64,000 nucleotides of DNA from Plectosphaerella cucumerina (Eukaryota; Ascomycota; Sordariomycetes; Glomerellales; Plectosphaerellaceae): positions 186,001 to 250,000 of the forward strand of contig JAGPXD010000007.1 of assembly GCA_020746995.1 (NCBI GenBank). The letters run 5' to 3'. The position numbers and the translations under genes were made by a program. Positions 53,188 through 63,667 of the stretch are shown here, one piece after another; the stretch's first letter is position 1; each line of letters starts with the position of its first letter. The notes under the pieces were generated by a model that saw nothing but the letters and a program-made list of their open reading frames with translations, was not told where the DNA came from and did no database searches.

Positions 53188-54801
53188 ATGGAGGCACCTT
53201 CCTCATCCCCGTCTCCACTATCAGCCCTGGAGGTTCTCGACCCCGCGGCACCTCCAAAGTTCCAGAAGCTTGAAAAGCGCATCAACGACGGGCCAGACGT
53301 GACGACATTCCTGACGTCAAAAGCATACCGGGATATCGGCACCTTCGTCCTCCAGCTCAACCGCGCCCTGTGCCCTCGGAAACACGAGGCGACCGCTGAC
53401 GGCAAGGAGTCGATACGGACCTTTCCCCTCACCTCCCTGAAGCCCAGTGCTGAGCTTCCAAGCTCCATCCAGGGACTCCAGACGCTGCTGAAAAAGGCAG
53501 AAGCTCTCATCGACTCGGCGCCGCCGGATCCAGGCCCGCGCCGCTTCGGTAATGTGGCTTTCAGAACCTGGCACGGCCTGCTGGCGGACCAAGTACGCGG
53601 TCTCCTAGAGGAGTTTGTCCCCACCTCTGTGCTGGAATTCGGTGGCCCGGGATCGCGAGAAGGGATCCTGGACGAGCTGGTGGGATACTTTGTCGGTGCA
53701 TTCGGCAGTGCCCAGAGGCTCGACTACGGCACAGGGCACGAGCTGTCCTTCCTGGCGTTCCTGGGCGGTCTGTGGAAGCTGCGCTTTTTCGAAGAAATCA
53801 GAGCCTCCACCACAGGCGCGGAAGATGGCGAGACAGAGCGGATGATTGTTCTTGGCGTCATCGAGCCATATCTGAAGGTCGTCCGCAGACTGATCCTGAC
53901 GTACACACTAGAGCCGGCCGGATCCCACGGAGTTTGGGGCCTCGACGACCACGCTTTCTTGCCATACATCTTTGGCTCGGCACAGTTCACTCGCGCCATC
54001 ACCGCGACGGAAGCGATGCCCACAGAGGGGTCTGTCCGAGGCGCGCCGAAGACGGGCGACATTGTCAAGGCCACCGTTGTCGAGGACTACCGGACGGTCA
54101 ACATGTACTTCTCCGCCATCGGCTTCATCAACGACGTGAAGAAGGGCCCGTTCTGGGAGCACAGCCCCATCCTATTCGATGTCAGCGGCATCCGCGACGG
54201 CTGGGGCAAGATCAACAAGGTGAGACCAAGGTCAGAGGATGTGGTTGACAGCGTGCTAACGGCTGGACAGGGCATGATCAAGATGTTCAACGCCGAGGTG
54301 CTCTCCAAGTTCCCCGTGGTGCAGCACTTCCACTTTGGCGCACTCTTCTCCTGGGACCAGGACCCCAACGCGGCAGCACCGGCACACTCGATACACATCG
54401 CCAACCAGCCAAATATCCAGAACTTCCCCGCGCAAGGAACGGCTATGCCGCCGCCCGGGGGTGCTGGAATGGCGGGTACAGCAGCGCCGTGGGCTGCTGG
54501 CGCGGCTACACGGGCGCCAGGAGCAGGCTCGGCTGGTACGGCGGCACCTTGGGCAAACGCCGCGCGGGCACCAGGCGCAGGTGCAGGCGTGGCCGGGATC
54601 CCCTATTCCCGCGTACCACCAGCGAGGGCTGGCGGCGCCATGCCTCCTCCATCGGTCACAGGTCGTGTGCCTCCCAGCACAACCACATCAGGGCCTGGTC
54701 CAAGAACCGGGACGCTTGCTCAGGCTGGGAACACCAAGCTGAAGGAGGACGAGTCGACGGATGGACAGATCACTATGACCAAGGCGCCATGGGCGTCATA
54801 G
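53188..54801 (+). CDS. PP2A activator PTPA (prolyl isomerase)
   Basis: Exons 53188-54219 and 54271-54801 encode 520 residues; the 51-bp intron is stop-free and in frame. The PTPA core runs from about residue 30 to 370: FLTSKAYRDIGTFVLQLNRAL, FGNVAFRTWHGLLAD, YFVGAFGSAQRLDYGTGHEL, WGLDDHAFLPYIFGSAQ, then a short conserved block (KINKGMIKMF) across the splice. PTPA (yeast Rrd1/Rrd2) activates PP2A-type phosphatases and has prolyl isomerase activity. A C-terminal extension of about 130 residues is rich in Ala, Gly and Pro with repeated APWA motifs. The length and tail resemble the longer Rrd1-type form. Confidence 0.94.
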   Translation: MEAPSSSPSPLSALEVLDPAAPPKFQKLEKRINDGPDVTTFLTSKAYRDIGTFVLQLNRALCPRKHEATADGKESIRTFPLTSLKPSAELPSSIQGLQTLLKKAEALIDSAPPDPGPRRFGNVAFRTWHGLLADQVRGLLEEFVPTSVLEFGGPGSREGILDELVGYFVGAFGSAQRLDYGTGHELSFLAFLGGLWKLRFFEEIRASTTGAEDGETERMIVLGVIEPYLKVVRRLILTYTLEPAGSHGVWGLDDHAFLPYIFGSAQFTRAITATEAMPTEGSVRGAPKTGDIVKATVVEDYRTVNMYFSAIGFINDVKKGPFWEHSPILFDVSGIRDGWGKINKVRPRSEDVVDSVLTAGQGMIKMFNAEVLSKFPVVQHFHFGALFSWDQDPNAAAPAHSIHIANQPNIQNFPAQGTAMPPPGGAGMAGTAAPWAAGAATRAPGAGSAGTAAPWANAARAPGAGAGVAGIPYSRVPPARAGGAMPPPSVTGRVPPSTTTSGPGPRTGTLAQAGNTKLKEDESTDGQITMTKAPWAS

Positions 54802-55291
54802 ACAGTAGACAGTCACGAGAGTAGTTGGCCATGGAGCCCAAACATCACGACAGTCATGAACAACGAAGCGGACAGTTCGAGAAAGATCAAGTGTCCCGAT
54901 TGTAATATCCTCGCCCCCTTCCTCCGCGTCAATCAGAACGTTGGGTATCCGCACTAAGAAAACAAACGCAAGCTAGCGGGCCACCTCGAGGGCGGTTCGC
55001 CGGTATCTGTCGAGGTTGTGGAAAGGAACGCACGTAGAAAAGAGAAAAACAATAATTGGGGGGCGAGGGGAGGTGTCCAGCGACTCGTATGCCCAACCGT
55101 CAGTCGCGCACAGCGACAGATGTGACCTGAACAGCCGTTATAGTCAAGCATACAGTATGCCAGAAAGAGGTCTAATCGAGGGCTGTCTCCCGGGGGCAGA
55201 CGAGCGTCAACCCCAGGGACCGAGGCCAACGCGGACCTCGAGACGCAAGTGACGGGTCGGGATATTGTGGTCGAAGGGTGTTATGATGGGC
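54802..55291. other. Intergenic, convergent 3' ends
   Basis: About 490 bp between the convergent PTPA and Ala/Pro-rich genes. Nothing recognised. Confidence 0.4.
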
Positions 55292-55910
55292 TTAGACGGC
55301 GGCGGGCTTGGCCTCGTCCTCCTTCTTGGTCTCGGGGACGGCAGTGGCCTCGGCAGCGGCAGGCGCAGCGGCGGGGGCAGCGGCCGGAGTGGCAGCCGGA
55401 GCGGCAGCCGGGGCGGCAGCAGGAGCCGGGGCGCTGGTGGCAGCGGCGGCCTGGTCGGGGGAAGGATAAGCCTTGGCGGCCGGGTCCTCGGTGCCGGTGG
55501 TAGTGGCGACAGCGGGGGCCGTCGCGGGAGCAGCCGCAGGGGCGGGGGCGGCCTCGGGGGCGGCTTCGGTGGTAGCGGGCTTGGGCTCCTCGACAACGGG
55601 GACAGGGGCCGCTGCATCAAGAGAAGGTCAGTCGGGACGTCTATTTGATCAAGGGCTTCGTATTTCCACAGACCGGCTGGGGCAGCGGGGGCGGGAGTCT
55701 CGGCCGACTTGGTCACGGCCGGAGCGGCATCGCTGGTCTTGGTGGGCGTGGGCTGAGCGGGGGCGGCAGCGTCGCTCGGCTTGTCCTTCTTGAAGGCAGC
55801 CTTGAGCTTGGCCTTGAGGTTGTCGAAAGCGTGCAGAGCTGGGCGGCAGGTGTTCAGTTGGAGAACTCGGCGGGTGAAGCCGGCGGATGATACGTACGGA
55901 CACCGGGCAT
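55292..55910 (-). CDS. Small Ala/Pro-rich protein
   Basis: Exons 55910-55898, 55838-55674 and 55611-55292 (introns 59 and 62 bp) encode 165 residues. The first exon has only 13 coding bases. It reads MPGVP, then LHAFDNLKAKLKAAFKKDKP, a basic amphipathic helix, then long Ala/Pro-rich sequence (PAPAAAPATAPAVA) with a short insert TGTEDPAAKAYPSPDQ and a charged end (PETKKEDEAKPAAV). A likely 5'-UTR intron spans 56112-55971 (GTATGT...GAGCAG). The order is consistent across both splices. I do not recognise a family; it could be a stress or surface-associated hydrophilic protein. The Gly-rich ORF on the other strand is a shadow of this composition. Confidence 0.7.
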
Positions 55911-56723
55911 CTTGGCGACGGAGGAGGAAGTGAAGAGGAGGGAGGTGCTCGGGCGGGTTGGGTTGCTTGGCTGCTCCACGATTTACAGTCAGCGAGTCGA
56001 ACCACGCTTCGTCGTCACCACGGCGCGATGCAGGGACGTCGATAGAGCTGTTGACATCTTGGAGAAAAAGACTGATGTTCTCCCTTACGCCTCCGGGTTC
56101 GTGCGCACATACCTTGAAGAGGTTTGAGGTGGGAGAGTTGCTTGGGTTGGGAAACCTGAAAGCTGAAGATGGCGGCGGTTGAAGGGTTCAAGTTGACTTG
56201 AGAGCGAAGCGCTTAAGGTGCCCCACAATTAATATGGCATCGTCGCCGGCCAAAATGAGGGCACGGGCTCCGTTCGGGGTCAACGATTACGGAGTTTGAC
56301 AACCGTCGCCCCTCCGTTTTAAGGTTGACAGCTCCGAGGGCAGCCGCCCGGCTTTTTACATATGCCTACCCTTCGGCCACAAATGGCAAACAGTCCATCA
56401 GTCGGCTCAAGATAACATGACGTAGCACGTCGACTTGACCAGCTCGAAGCGTTGCCAGCTGCGTTAACAACGGCAGCCCCAACGGTGAGGCTTTGCATAC
56501 CGTCCCGACGGGTCAAATGACGTGTTTATAGATTGTGGCTGACAGGCCGGTCGAGACGCCAGAAATGAGGATGGACTCACAGCGCGTTTCAGGGGAAATG
56601 AGTCTTGATTGATCGGCAGCGTCGTTTCACGCGTATCGTATCATGATGCATCTATCCCCGTATCGTACAAATACACCACCTAGGTATCCCTTGCGATGCC
56701 GTCTCAACACCATGCCAAACTCC
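55911..56723. other. Intergenic, 0.8 kb
   Basis: Contains the presumed 5'-UTR intron and promoter of the Ala/Pro-rich gene and the 3' flank of the next gene. No other element recognised. Confidence 0.4.
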
Positions 56724-58079
56724 TCACGGGCTCGAAGTCGCTGACGCCAAGGAACTTGAAGACCGCGACATGTGGCTTTCGAGCCAGCTCCGAACGACGT
56801 CCTCTCCGAACCTGTTCATCTGCAGCTGCCCCTCGACGGGCTCGCCGGCATCAACGATCTTGACCCGCGCCGCGACCTCGGCCTGCATGTCTTCAAACTC
56901 CCCATCCCATTGCATCCGCTCCTTAAGCTCGATCTTCTCCAGACTACGCCTCATGAGACCGCCCAGCTCTTCTGCCTGCGCAGCAAAGTGATTGCCCTTG
57001 AGCTTCCTCCTCGAAGCGGTCCTCGACGTGACTGTCGTCTTGGCCTTCGTCTTCCGAGGCGCCGCTGGCATCACGGCAGTGTCATGGAGCAGCAGCGTCT
57101 CCGGAATGGTGAGCGTCGAACGTCGCGGCGGGAACACCAGGGCGCTCCGCCTCGGCGGCTTCGTAGCCGTAGGCATCAGGTCCGCCGCCGAACCTTCCAG
57201 CCCCAGGGCGGCCATGCGATCGACCATGGCCGTGATCCCCGATGCGTGGTGGAAAGATTGCGGTACAAGAAGACCCGCCGTCTGGAAATGCAGGCTAGGG
57301 CTGGCGAAGGGGTCGAATAGATCCGAGGGTCCTTTGAAGAGCTCCGGCATTTCCTCCCGCAGGGTATGAAGGGGAGTTCCCTCAGCGGCCGCCGGCGGCA
57401 GCGAGGGAGCGATCTTGCGGCCTGCGCCTGTCGGCTTGTTGATCTTGTGATCCGGGAGAAACATGGTCCAGTTGTAGATGCCGTTGTATGCGATGAGGCC
57501 TCGCACGGCGAAACGCTCATGTCTGTGACACTCGGTGAGGGCCAGCGAAGCGGCCAAGGTGGCGCCGAGATAGGCTCCATGGACGTAGATGTCCCGCCGG
57601 CCGCCGCATGAAGGGGCCAAGTGCTCGATGATCCAGCTGTAGCCGAAGAGCAGGTCGTGGAGGGGCGTGGGCCAGTGCAAGGGGGTCGTGAAGTCTGAAG
57701 GCTCTTCTTCCTCTTCCTCAACAGGCTCCAGTGCCTGGTCTCCGGCGTAGGGGCCCGGCCATCGATAGTTGATGACGGCGGTTGGGAGCGAGTCCAGAAA
57801 AGGGGGAAGGTAGGGCGGCTCTCTAGGTGACGGCGCAAACGCCGGAATGTGGATGAGCAAAGGCTCCGAGGAGGGCTCACGAGTAACCCCGTGGAAACTA
57901 CAGTCGGTCAGTCAGCACGGCGTACTCACGGATAAGACTGCAAACACTCACTCAACGGTGATGCTTCCCGAGGACCGGCAAGGAACCTCGACACGCTCAA
58001 CTGATGTGTGCAGGTGCCGCCTCAGCAGGGCGAGACGGCCACGCGGCAGTCTCAAGTGCCTCTGCCATGTTGCTATCAT
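56724..58079 (-). CDS. Alpha/beta-hydrolase-like protein, no visible nucleophile
   Basis: Exons 58079-57952 and 57897-56724 (one 54-bp intron) encode 433 residues from MIATWQRHLRLPRGRLALLR. Hydrolase-like parts: an early strand (PLLIHIPAFAP), AVINYRWPGPY, a helix with HDLLFGYSWIIEHLAPSCGG, and DIYVHGAYLGATLAASLALT, which sits where the nucleophile elbow is expected. The usual G-X-S-X-G is replaced there by GAYLG. The C-terminal 150 residues are charged and partly disordered (TKAKTTVTSRTASRRKLKGN) with a helical end. It may be a non-catalytic member with a structural or binding role. Family assignment is by pattern only. Confidence 0.7.
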
Positions 58080-58715
58080 TCCTGGAGCTTTGTGGCATGT
58101 GGCGCGGCCATCGATCATCAACAATCCATGTGGCTATTATGGGTGTCAATATTTCACAAAGAAATTCAAGGTCCGAGTGAACCGCGTCGAGCGCGTCTGA
58201 CCTGAGGTCGGGGATGGTGAGAAGCCCAATCACGAGCCGTTACTTCCCCTCCCTCAGCGGGTCCCCGGCAGCTCTAGCGAAATCACGCGCTGTAGCCAGA
58301 CTGCTGGAACCGGCAATCGTCCGCCGTGATTGGGAGAAGCTTGGCGCCAAAAGTGGCCTTACGTCATGCCCACCCCCGGATTCTTGATCTCTTGGCACAT
58401 CCAGGTTCCATTCACCACCCGTCACTATCGTCTGGATGCGGCGATGCGGCTGATGACACATGGCCCAGGCATGGCCTAGGTCCGAGCTGGCCCACGGCGG
58501 AAGTCCGTCTTGAACCTTACTTAAGACACGGCAACTTAACATCCTGCTTCCTGACCGCCACGCGTTTCCGAGAGAGCCGTCGGACCTCAGTGTCTTCTCT
58601 CGTGAAAACGGCCATCATCGCCAGGAAGAAGAGTTGCGGCAATGTTGCCTCGACGACCGGAGAACCACGATAACAATATCTTTACCATCTCGTCACCGCA
58701 CAGGTAGCCCTCACG
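58080..58715. promoter_or_regulatory. Divergent promoter, hydrolase-like/TOK
   Basis: About 640 bp between divergent genes. No clear element recognised. Confidence 0.4.
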
Positions 58716-61229
58716 ATGAACGATGCGGATCTCGGCGACAACATCGAGGAGCGGGTGGCTCAGATGGAGGACCAAAAGACGGACGGCAAGCGTTTCGAAA
58801 ATGACGACACTCACATGAGCCCAGCGTGAGAGCGAGCCCTTTGTGCTTCAGACTTGGTAGAGCAGAAGAAGCTGACCCCGTACAGACGGTGGTGGTTCGC
58901 CTCGTCCGCCTTCCCCATGCTGGCGGGCACATTTGGCCCCATGGCGTCGGCCTTCAGTATCTGCTCCCTCTGTCGGCCCTGGAGACAGATCTTCAGAGAC
59001 GGAGCAACGATTCAGAACGCTCCGCCCTTGCCTGATCCCGAATGGTAGGTCTTCCTCCGCAAATCTACAAGGCCTTGCGTGCCTGACGACAGCCCTTGCT
59101 CAGGCTCCTTATCGTCAACGGCATCCAGCTGGCCATCGCCTTGGTCTCGAATGTATTCCTCCTCCTCAACATGACCCGCCGCGTGCGCTTCTCCATCGCC
59201 CAGCCCATCACCATCATCGGCTGGTACCTATCCTCCATCGCTCTGTTCTGCCTGGTCGCCACCGCCACTGCTGGGCCCCTGCGCATTCGTCCTGGCCAGC
59301 ATATCGTGTGGTCTCAGGCCTTTTACTACGGGCTATTCGCCGCCATACTCTACTTCATCGATGCCTCTCTGATGGTCGTCACTGTTTACGGCGCCTGGAC
59401 AAACCATTACTCCAAAGACTTCCAGCTTACCAGCAGCCAGCGGACGCTCATGATGCAGACCATCATGTACCTCTTCTATCTACTTGTCGGCGCCCTGGTA
59501 TTCTCCAAGATCGAAGACTGGGCGTATTTGGATGGTGTGTACTGGGCGAACCAGACGCTTTTCACGTAAGGAACCTCTCATTCCTGTGATTGAACCAGTG
59601 TGTCTGACTGTCACAGCGTGGGATACGGCGATTTTCCTATCAACTATAATCTGTCACGGGCCCTCCTCATCCCTTACGTTCTCATCGGCGTCATTACACT
59701 TGGTCTCCTGATTGGCAGCATCAGGAGCCTCATCCTTGAACGCGGCCGGAAACGCCTTGACATCCGCATGGTTGAGAAGCAGCGCCGGAAGCTTGTCCGG
59801 ACAATGACAACCAAGGGCCGTGACGAGATCCTTGAGCCGATCCGAGAGCCGTACCTATCGCGCTCCAACACAAGAGACCTGCAGATGGACGAGTACGAAA
59901 GGCGCCGAGCCGAGTTTCTCCTGATGCGCAAGATACAGGCACGCTCCACCACCCGCCGCCGCTGGATGGCCGTGGCAGTGTCCACCAGTGTCTGGCTGGT
60001 ACTCTGGCTCGTGGGTGCCGCCATCTTCCAGCACGTCGAGTACCCGTACCAACAGTGGACTTACTTCGATGGCTTTTACTTTGCATTTGTCACTCTTTTG
60101 GTCCGTGATCCATCTTCCTCTCTCGCTGCTTCCAAACTGACACAAGCCACAGACTCTTGGATATGGAGATCGAACCCCAATCTCGCCCGCGGGCAAGTCA
60201 TTTTACGTCCTCTGGACCATGCTCGCACTTCCCACCATGACAATTATGATATCAAATGCAGGGGATACCGTGGTTCTTGCCATCAAGAACGCTACATTGG
60301 ATCTGGGCAGCATCACCATCCTCCCAGGGGATAGGGGTGTTGTGGATGGACTGAAGAGAATGATACGGAGACTTTCGTTTGGAAAATTCTTCCCCGATGC
60401 GGGTGGTGAAGTAGACGCCGACGGAGACGACATTATGGTTCTTCCGCCAGGCTTCCTCGGCGCAGCTCGCCAGCGAGAAATCAGCCAGGACGATTTGGCC
60501 GGATCAGAAGACGGCCGTGGTGGGGGAGGCCAGCATGAAGGAAATGGCCAGGGCGTCACCTCTTCAAGACATGATCCGGAATCCGGCCGCGGGCAAGAAA
60601 TCCTCCGTCTCAGGGGCACCAGGACAGAACAGTCACGGCCATCGGTCGTCTCTCGCCCCTCGGAGACATTCAGCACCCGTGTTCGACGCTCTCTTGCGAC
60701 AGTACGAGACCCTCGAGCGCCCCTGCCTTCATCACCGTCCGACTACCACTACCTTCTTGCGGCCGAGATCGCAAGCGTATCTCGCGACGTCAAGCGCAAG
60801 GATCCCCGGCGCTACACCTTTGCCGAGTGGGCGTGGTATCTCAAGCTCGTCGGCGAGGACGAGGCCGACCCCTACACACACCGCAAGGCCAGGCCGCATG
60901 TGCACGCGCCTAAGAAGCGCGGGAGCATCGCGAAGCAGCTCACGCACCGGAGCAGCAAAGCCGAGAAAGGCGACGCCCAGCATCCGCGAACTACATCGGT
61001 CAATGGGTCCGCTGATGATACGGCGAGGGAGCATGAGGCCAACGGCGAAGGGGACCATGCCGAGGGTGACAATAGCGGTGACCTAGACCGGTTCGTTGCA
61101 GAGGGCGATCGGTGGTCCTGGGTCGGCAGTAGGAGTCCACTGATGGGCAGCATGGAGGAGAGCGAGTGGATCTTGGAGAAGCTGACGCAGAAGCTGATGC
61201 ACGAGCTGGAGAGGGCAAGGCATGGGTAG
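58716..61229 (+). CDS. TOK-type two-pore potassium channel
   Basis: Exons 58716-58825, 58886-59044, 59104-59565, 59617-60100 and 60153-61229 (introns 60, 59, 51 and 52 bp) encode 763 residues. A polar N-terminus precedes WWFASSAFPMLAGTFGPMAS and further spans. Pore 1 has TVGYGD (across the exon 3/4 join), pore 2 has TLGYGD at the start of exon 5, and FYVLWTMLALPTMTIMI is the last span. The long C-terminal tail is hydrophilic. Eight spans and two pores are the hallmark of fungal TOK1 outward rectifiers, which let K+ leave the cell at depolarised membrane potential. The second filter has Leu where Ile is more usual. The start is placed by the reading frame at the first splice. Confidence 0.93.
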
Positions 61230-61451
61230 GAGTTGTTGGTTCGAGACTGAGCTTGTTTCCAGAGATATCCCAATATTCGCATATTTGAAGCTTATCGAAA
61301 AGTTGAGCATCTTCTGTGTCCATCCGCTCAGCAACGAGGAAAGGGTATCGATTCCTGTGATTCCTACATGCTCTTGCTCAAAGTATCCCCAAACGCCGTT
61401 CCCACCCCCATATTGTCTTCTTGGCTCGTCCATCTCTTGTAGCCCTGCTTC

Positions 61452-62111
61452 CTAGCCCGATGTATCGATCTCGAGGTCGAGCTGCACGCCGTTGCTGACA
61501 CCATAGTCGGCAAGCGTCAACTGGTCCTTGAAAGGACGTTCCGACTGCCGCTTCAACAGGATATGATTCGGGTTGCGACCGATTCTCGCGCCCACCATAA
61601 TCTTGAAGGCGCTGATGGGGTCCGAGGCGAAGCACGGGATGGCTGCTTTTGTGCCCATTCTGTCGTTGACGTGGACGATGATCATCTCCTGGCCCGCAAC
61701 CGGCGCGGGTGCTATAGGCTTTGTAGACTTCTTCTTCTCCTTCTTCGCGGGCGCGTCGCCGTCCTTAGCGACCTTTGCGCTGTCGCCACGTGCTGGGGAG
61801 CGTCGTCTTTCGGACCTTGAGGGCTCTTCGGTGACTTCTCCGTCCTCGCGCGCAGGGGATCGCTCGCGGCGCTTCTTCTCGGAGGGCTCGTCTCGGTTCC
61901 TGTCGTCTCGGCGATCACGATCGCGTCGGGGGGAGCGGGAACGGTCGCGGTAGCCGCGCTGCAGTCGGCGGTCGTCTCTGTCGTCTTGGTCGGCGCGCGA
62001 GGACTTGTCCTTCCAGCGGAAACCGCCTTGCTTGCGCTCGCGGGGCGGGCCGCGGTCTTTTGATCGGTCGCGTCGCGGGGATCGCGAGCGTTTGTTCGAT
62101 GAGTCCTCCAT
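61452..62111 (-). CDS. Arg/Ser-rich protein with C-terminal Hub1/UBL5 domain
   Basis: An intronless 219-residue protein. Residues 1 to about 140 are SR-like and charged (RSRSPRRDRSKDR, RSRSPRRDRDRRDDRNRD, SERRRSPAR), then Lys-rich. Residues 143-219 form a ubiquitin-like domain with MIIVHVNDRMG, DPISAFKIMVGARIG, then HILLKR, and LADYGVSNGVQLDLEID. This matches Hub1/UBL5, whose canonical form is about 73 residues, begins MIEVVVNDRLG and ends in a double Tyr. Here the end is LDLEIDTSG with no Tyr pair. Hub1 binds Snu66 and tunes pre-mRNA splicing without conjugation. The RS tail suggests a role at the spliceosome; that is inference. Confidence 0.9.
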   Translation of the reverse strand: MEDSSNKRSRSPRRDRSKDRGPPRERKQGGFRWKDKSSRADQDDRDDRRLQRGYRDRSRSPRRDRDRRDDRNRDEPSEKKRRERSPAREDGEVTEEPSRSERRRSPARGDSAKVAKDGDAPAKKEKKKSTKPIAPAPVAGQEMIIVHVNDRMGTKAAIPCFASDPISAFKIMVGARIGRNPNHILLKRQSERPFKDQLTLADYGVSNGVQLDLEIDTSG

Positions 62112-62367
62112 GGCGGGAGACGTGGGTAGAGATGATGTGGTAGGGAGGAGGTTTCGCAGAGGAAGTCTGCCGAAGTCAAGGTGCTGCCTGTGACAGTATT
62201 GATGTGCTCGGCGACGTCAATTTTTAGCGGGGCAGTCGTTGTCTGGGAGTGACATCAGCGCCGCCTCGGTGCTTTTCTCCCTTCCGCAACTGCGCAGCAA
62301 CGACATGATCATTCTCGATACTCGTGACCGATATTACTATCTGAGCTCTCTGAAACCCGATCCAAAG

Positions 62368-63667
62368 TCATGAGTCCAAGCTGCTCTCGAGCTCGGCAAT
62401 CTTCTGCCTGACGACCTCGTCCGCATCCTTCAGCGCGTCTCTCAACACGACCTCGGATTGCTGGCCGGCGAGCCACCAGGGCGCAATGTGTGCAATCAGT
62501 CGATCCAGCGCAATAATTTGAGCCCAGACCTTCTGATCGATGCCTTTCAGCGGTGTCGCCACACCGAGACTCTCCAGCTTCTCATGGTACACCGCGGTGA
62601 ACCACTTTGGCCAGTTCCCGGCACCACCGACGAACTCGTTCACGAACTCTTCCGTCTTCGGGAAGAAGCCCGAGAACTCATAGTCGACGATCCCTGTGAT
62701 TTGCGGCGGGTTCCCACTGACGAGGATGTTCCGAGGGAACAGGTCCCCATGAGTGAAGACGAACGCTCTCTCGTCAGGTGCACCAGGAACTGAATGCAGA
62801 GCGAGCAGAGGTAAGTGTGTCCGCGGCAAACCCTCGAATGACGGACCCGAGATGTCGGTTGGGAGCATAGACATCCACTGTCTCGGCTTCGTAGAGGGCG
62901 CTTTCCAGCCGCATCTGGTAGTACTCAACCAGTGAAGCTGACCGCTTTGCTCGAGGGGCTGCGTCGACAGGCACGCCAATGAGGCCCTGGGCTTTCGTTG
63001 CAGGGAATCCTGATCCCTTGCTTCCCATCGCCAGAGACAGATCTGCAGATTCTTGGTCGCAGAAGAGGAGGTTCCCGCTGTGCCTGATGGCTGGGATCTC
63101 GCGTCGCCAGCTCGCCACCATATCTGCAAGTTGATGTGCCAGACTCGACATGGCTGGCTGATCCCACTCCTCCGGTACCAAAAGCTCCCCGGGTACTCTG
63201 GTCATGAGAATCCATCCCCCGTTGTACTCGCCCGAATCGAGTGCAGGCGCCCCCATGCTGTCACAGGCATCGCCATTCGGGGATATTCTCACCAAGCTCC
63301 GCCCATCTTCTGACCATGCGCGTACCCTGGGAGCAGGTACCTCGGGACAGTGGATTTCCATCAACCGCAGACAGGCCACTTCGTTCTGGATTTTGTCTGA
63401 TCTGAAGAATCGGCCGGACAACTTGAACACCATATCCTCGACCTCAGATGATGCCTCGTGGAACAAGGCAGTGCCCAGGGTCCTACCCCGATCAATCTTG
63501 ATGTGGTAGATCCTATTGTTAAATGACCGTCCTGAGGGAAGCTGGTCCACCGAAACGACTGCATAGCCGGGGAACACTGCTTCCAAGAGATTACTGATGT
63601 TTTTCGCAGACATGCGAACACCATGGAGGGGCTGATGCGGCGGAGTCTGAGGCCGGAGTGTGGACAT
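62368..63667 (-). pseudogene. APH-family phosphotransferase, frameshifted
   Basis: Reading from MSTLRPQTPPHQPLHGVRM, an aminoglycoside-phosphotransferase-like fold is visible: LPSGRSFNNRIYHIKI, MTRVPGELLVPEEWDQP, LLFCDQESADLSLA, DVYAPNRHLGSVIRGFA in the first frame. The catalytic loop (FTHGDLFPRNILV) and DYEFSGFFP with the metal-binding Asp continue in another frame, to the stop at 62368. The break lies near 62822-62826 in GCCGCGG: one base too many (or two too few); removing one G gives GFARTHLPLLALHS. No intron with GT and AG restores the frame. Such fungal proteins are kinase-like with mostly unknown substrates. It could be a base error or a recent pseudogene. Confidence 0.8.

Noticed and set aside
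55265..55648. Gly-rich plus-strand ORF
   Set aside because: It is the antisense image of the Ala/Pro-rich gene; GCC codons read backwards give Gly.
62780..62830. Intron explaining the APH frame change
   Set aside because: A good acceptor-like CATTCAG exists, but no GT donor in the needed phase, and the sequence between is itself conserved.
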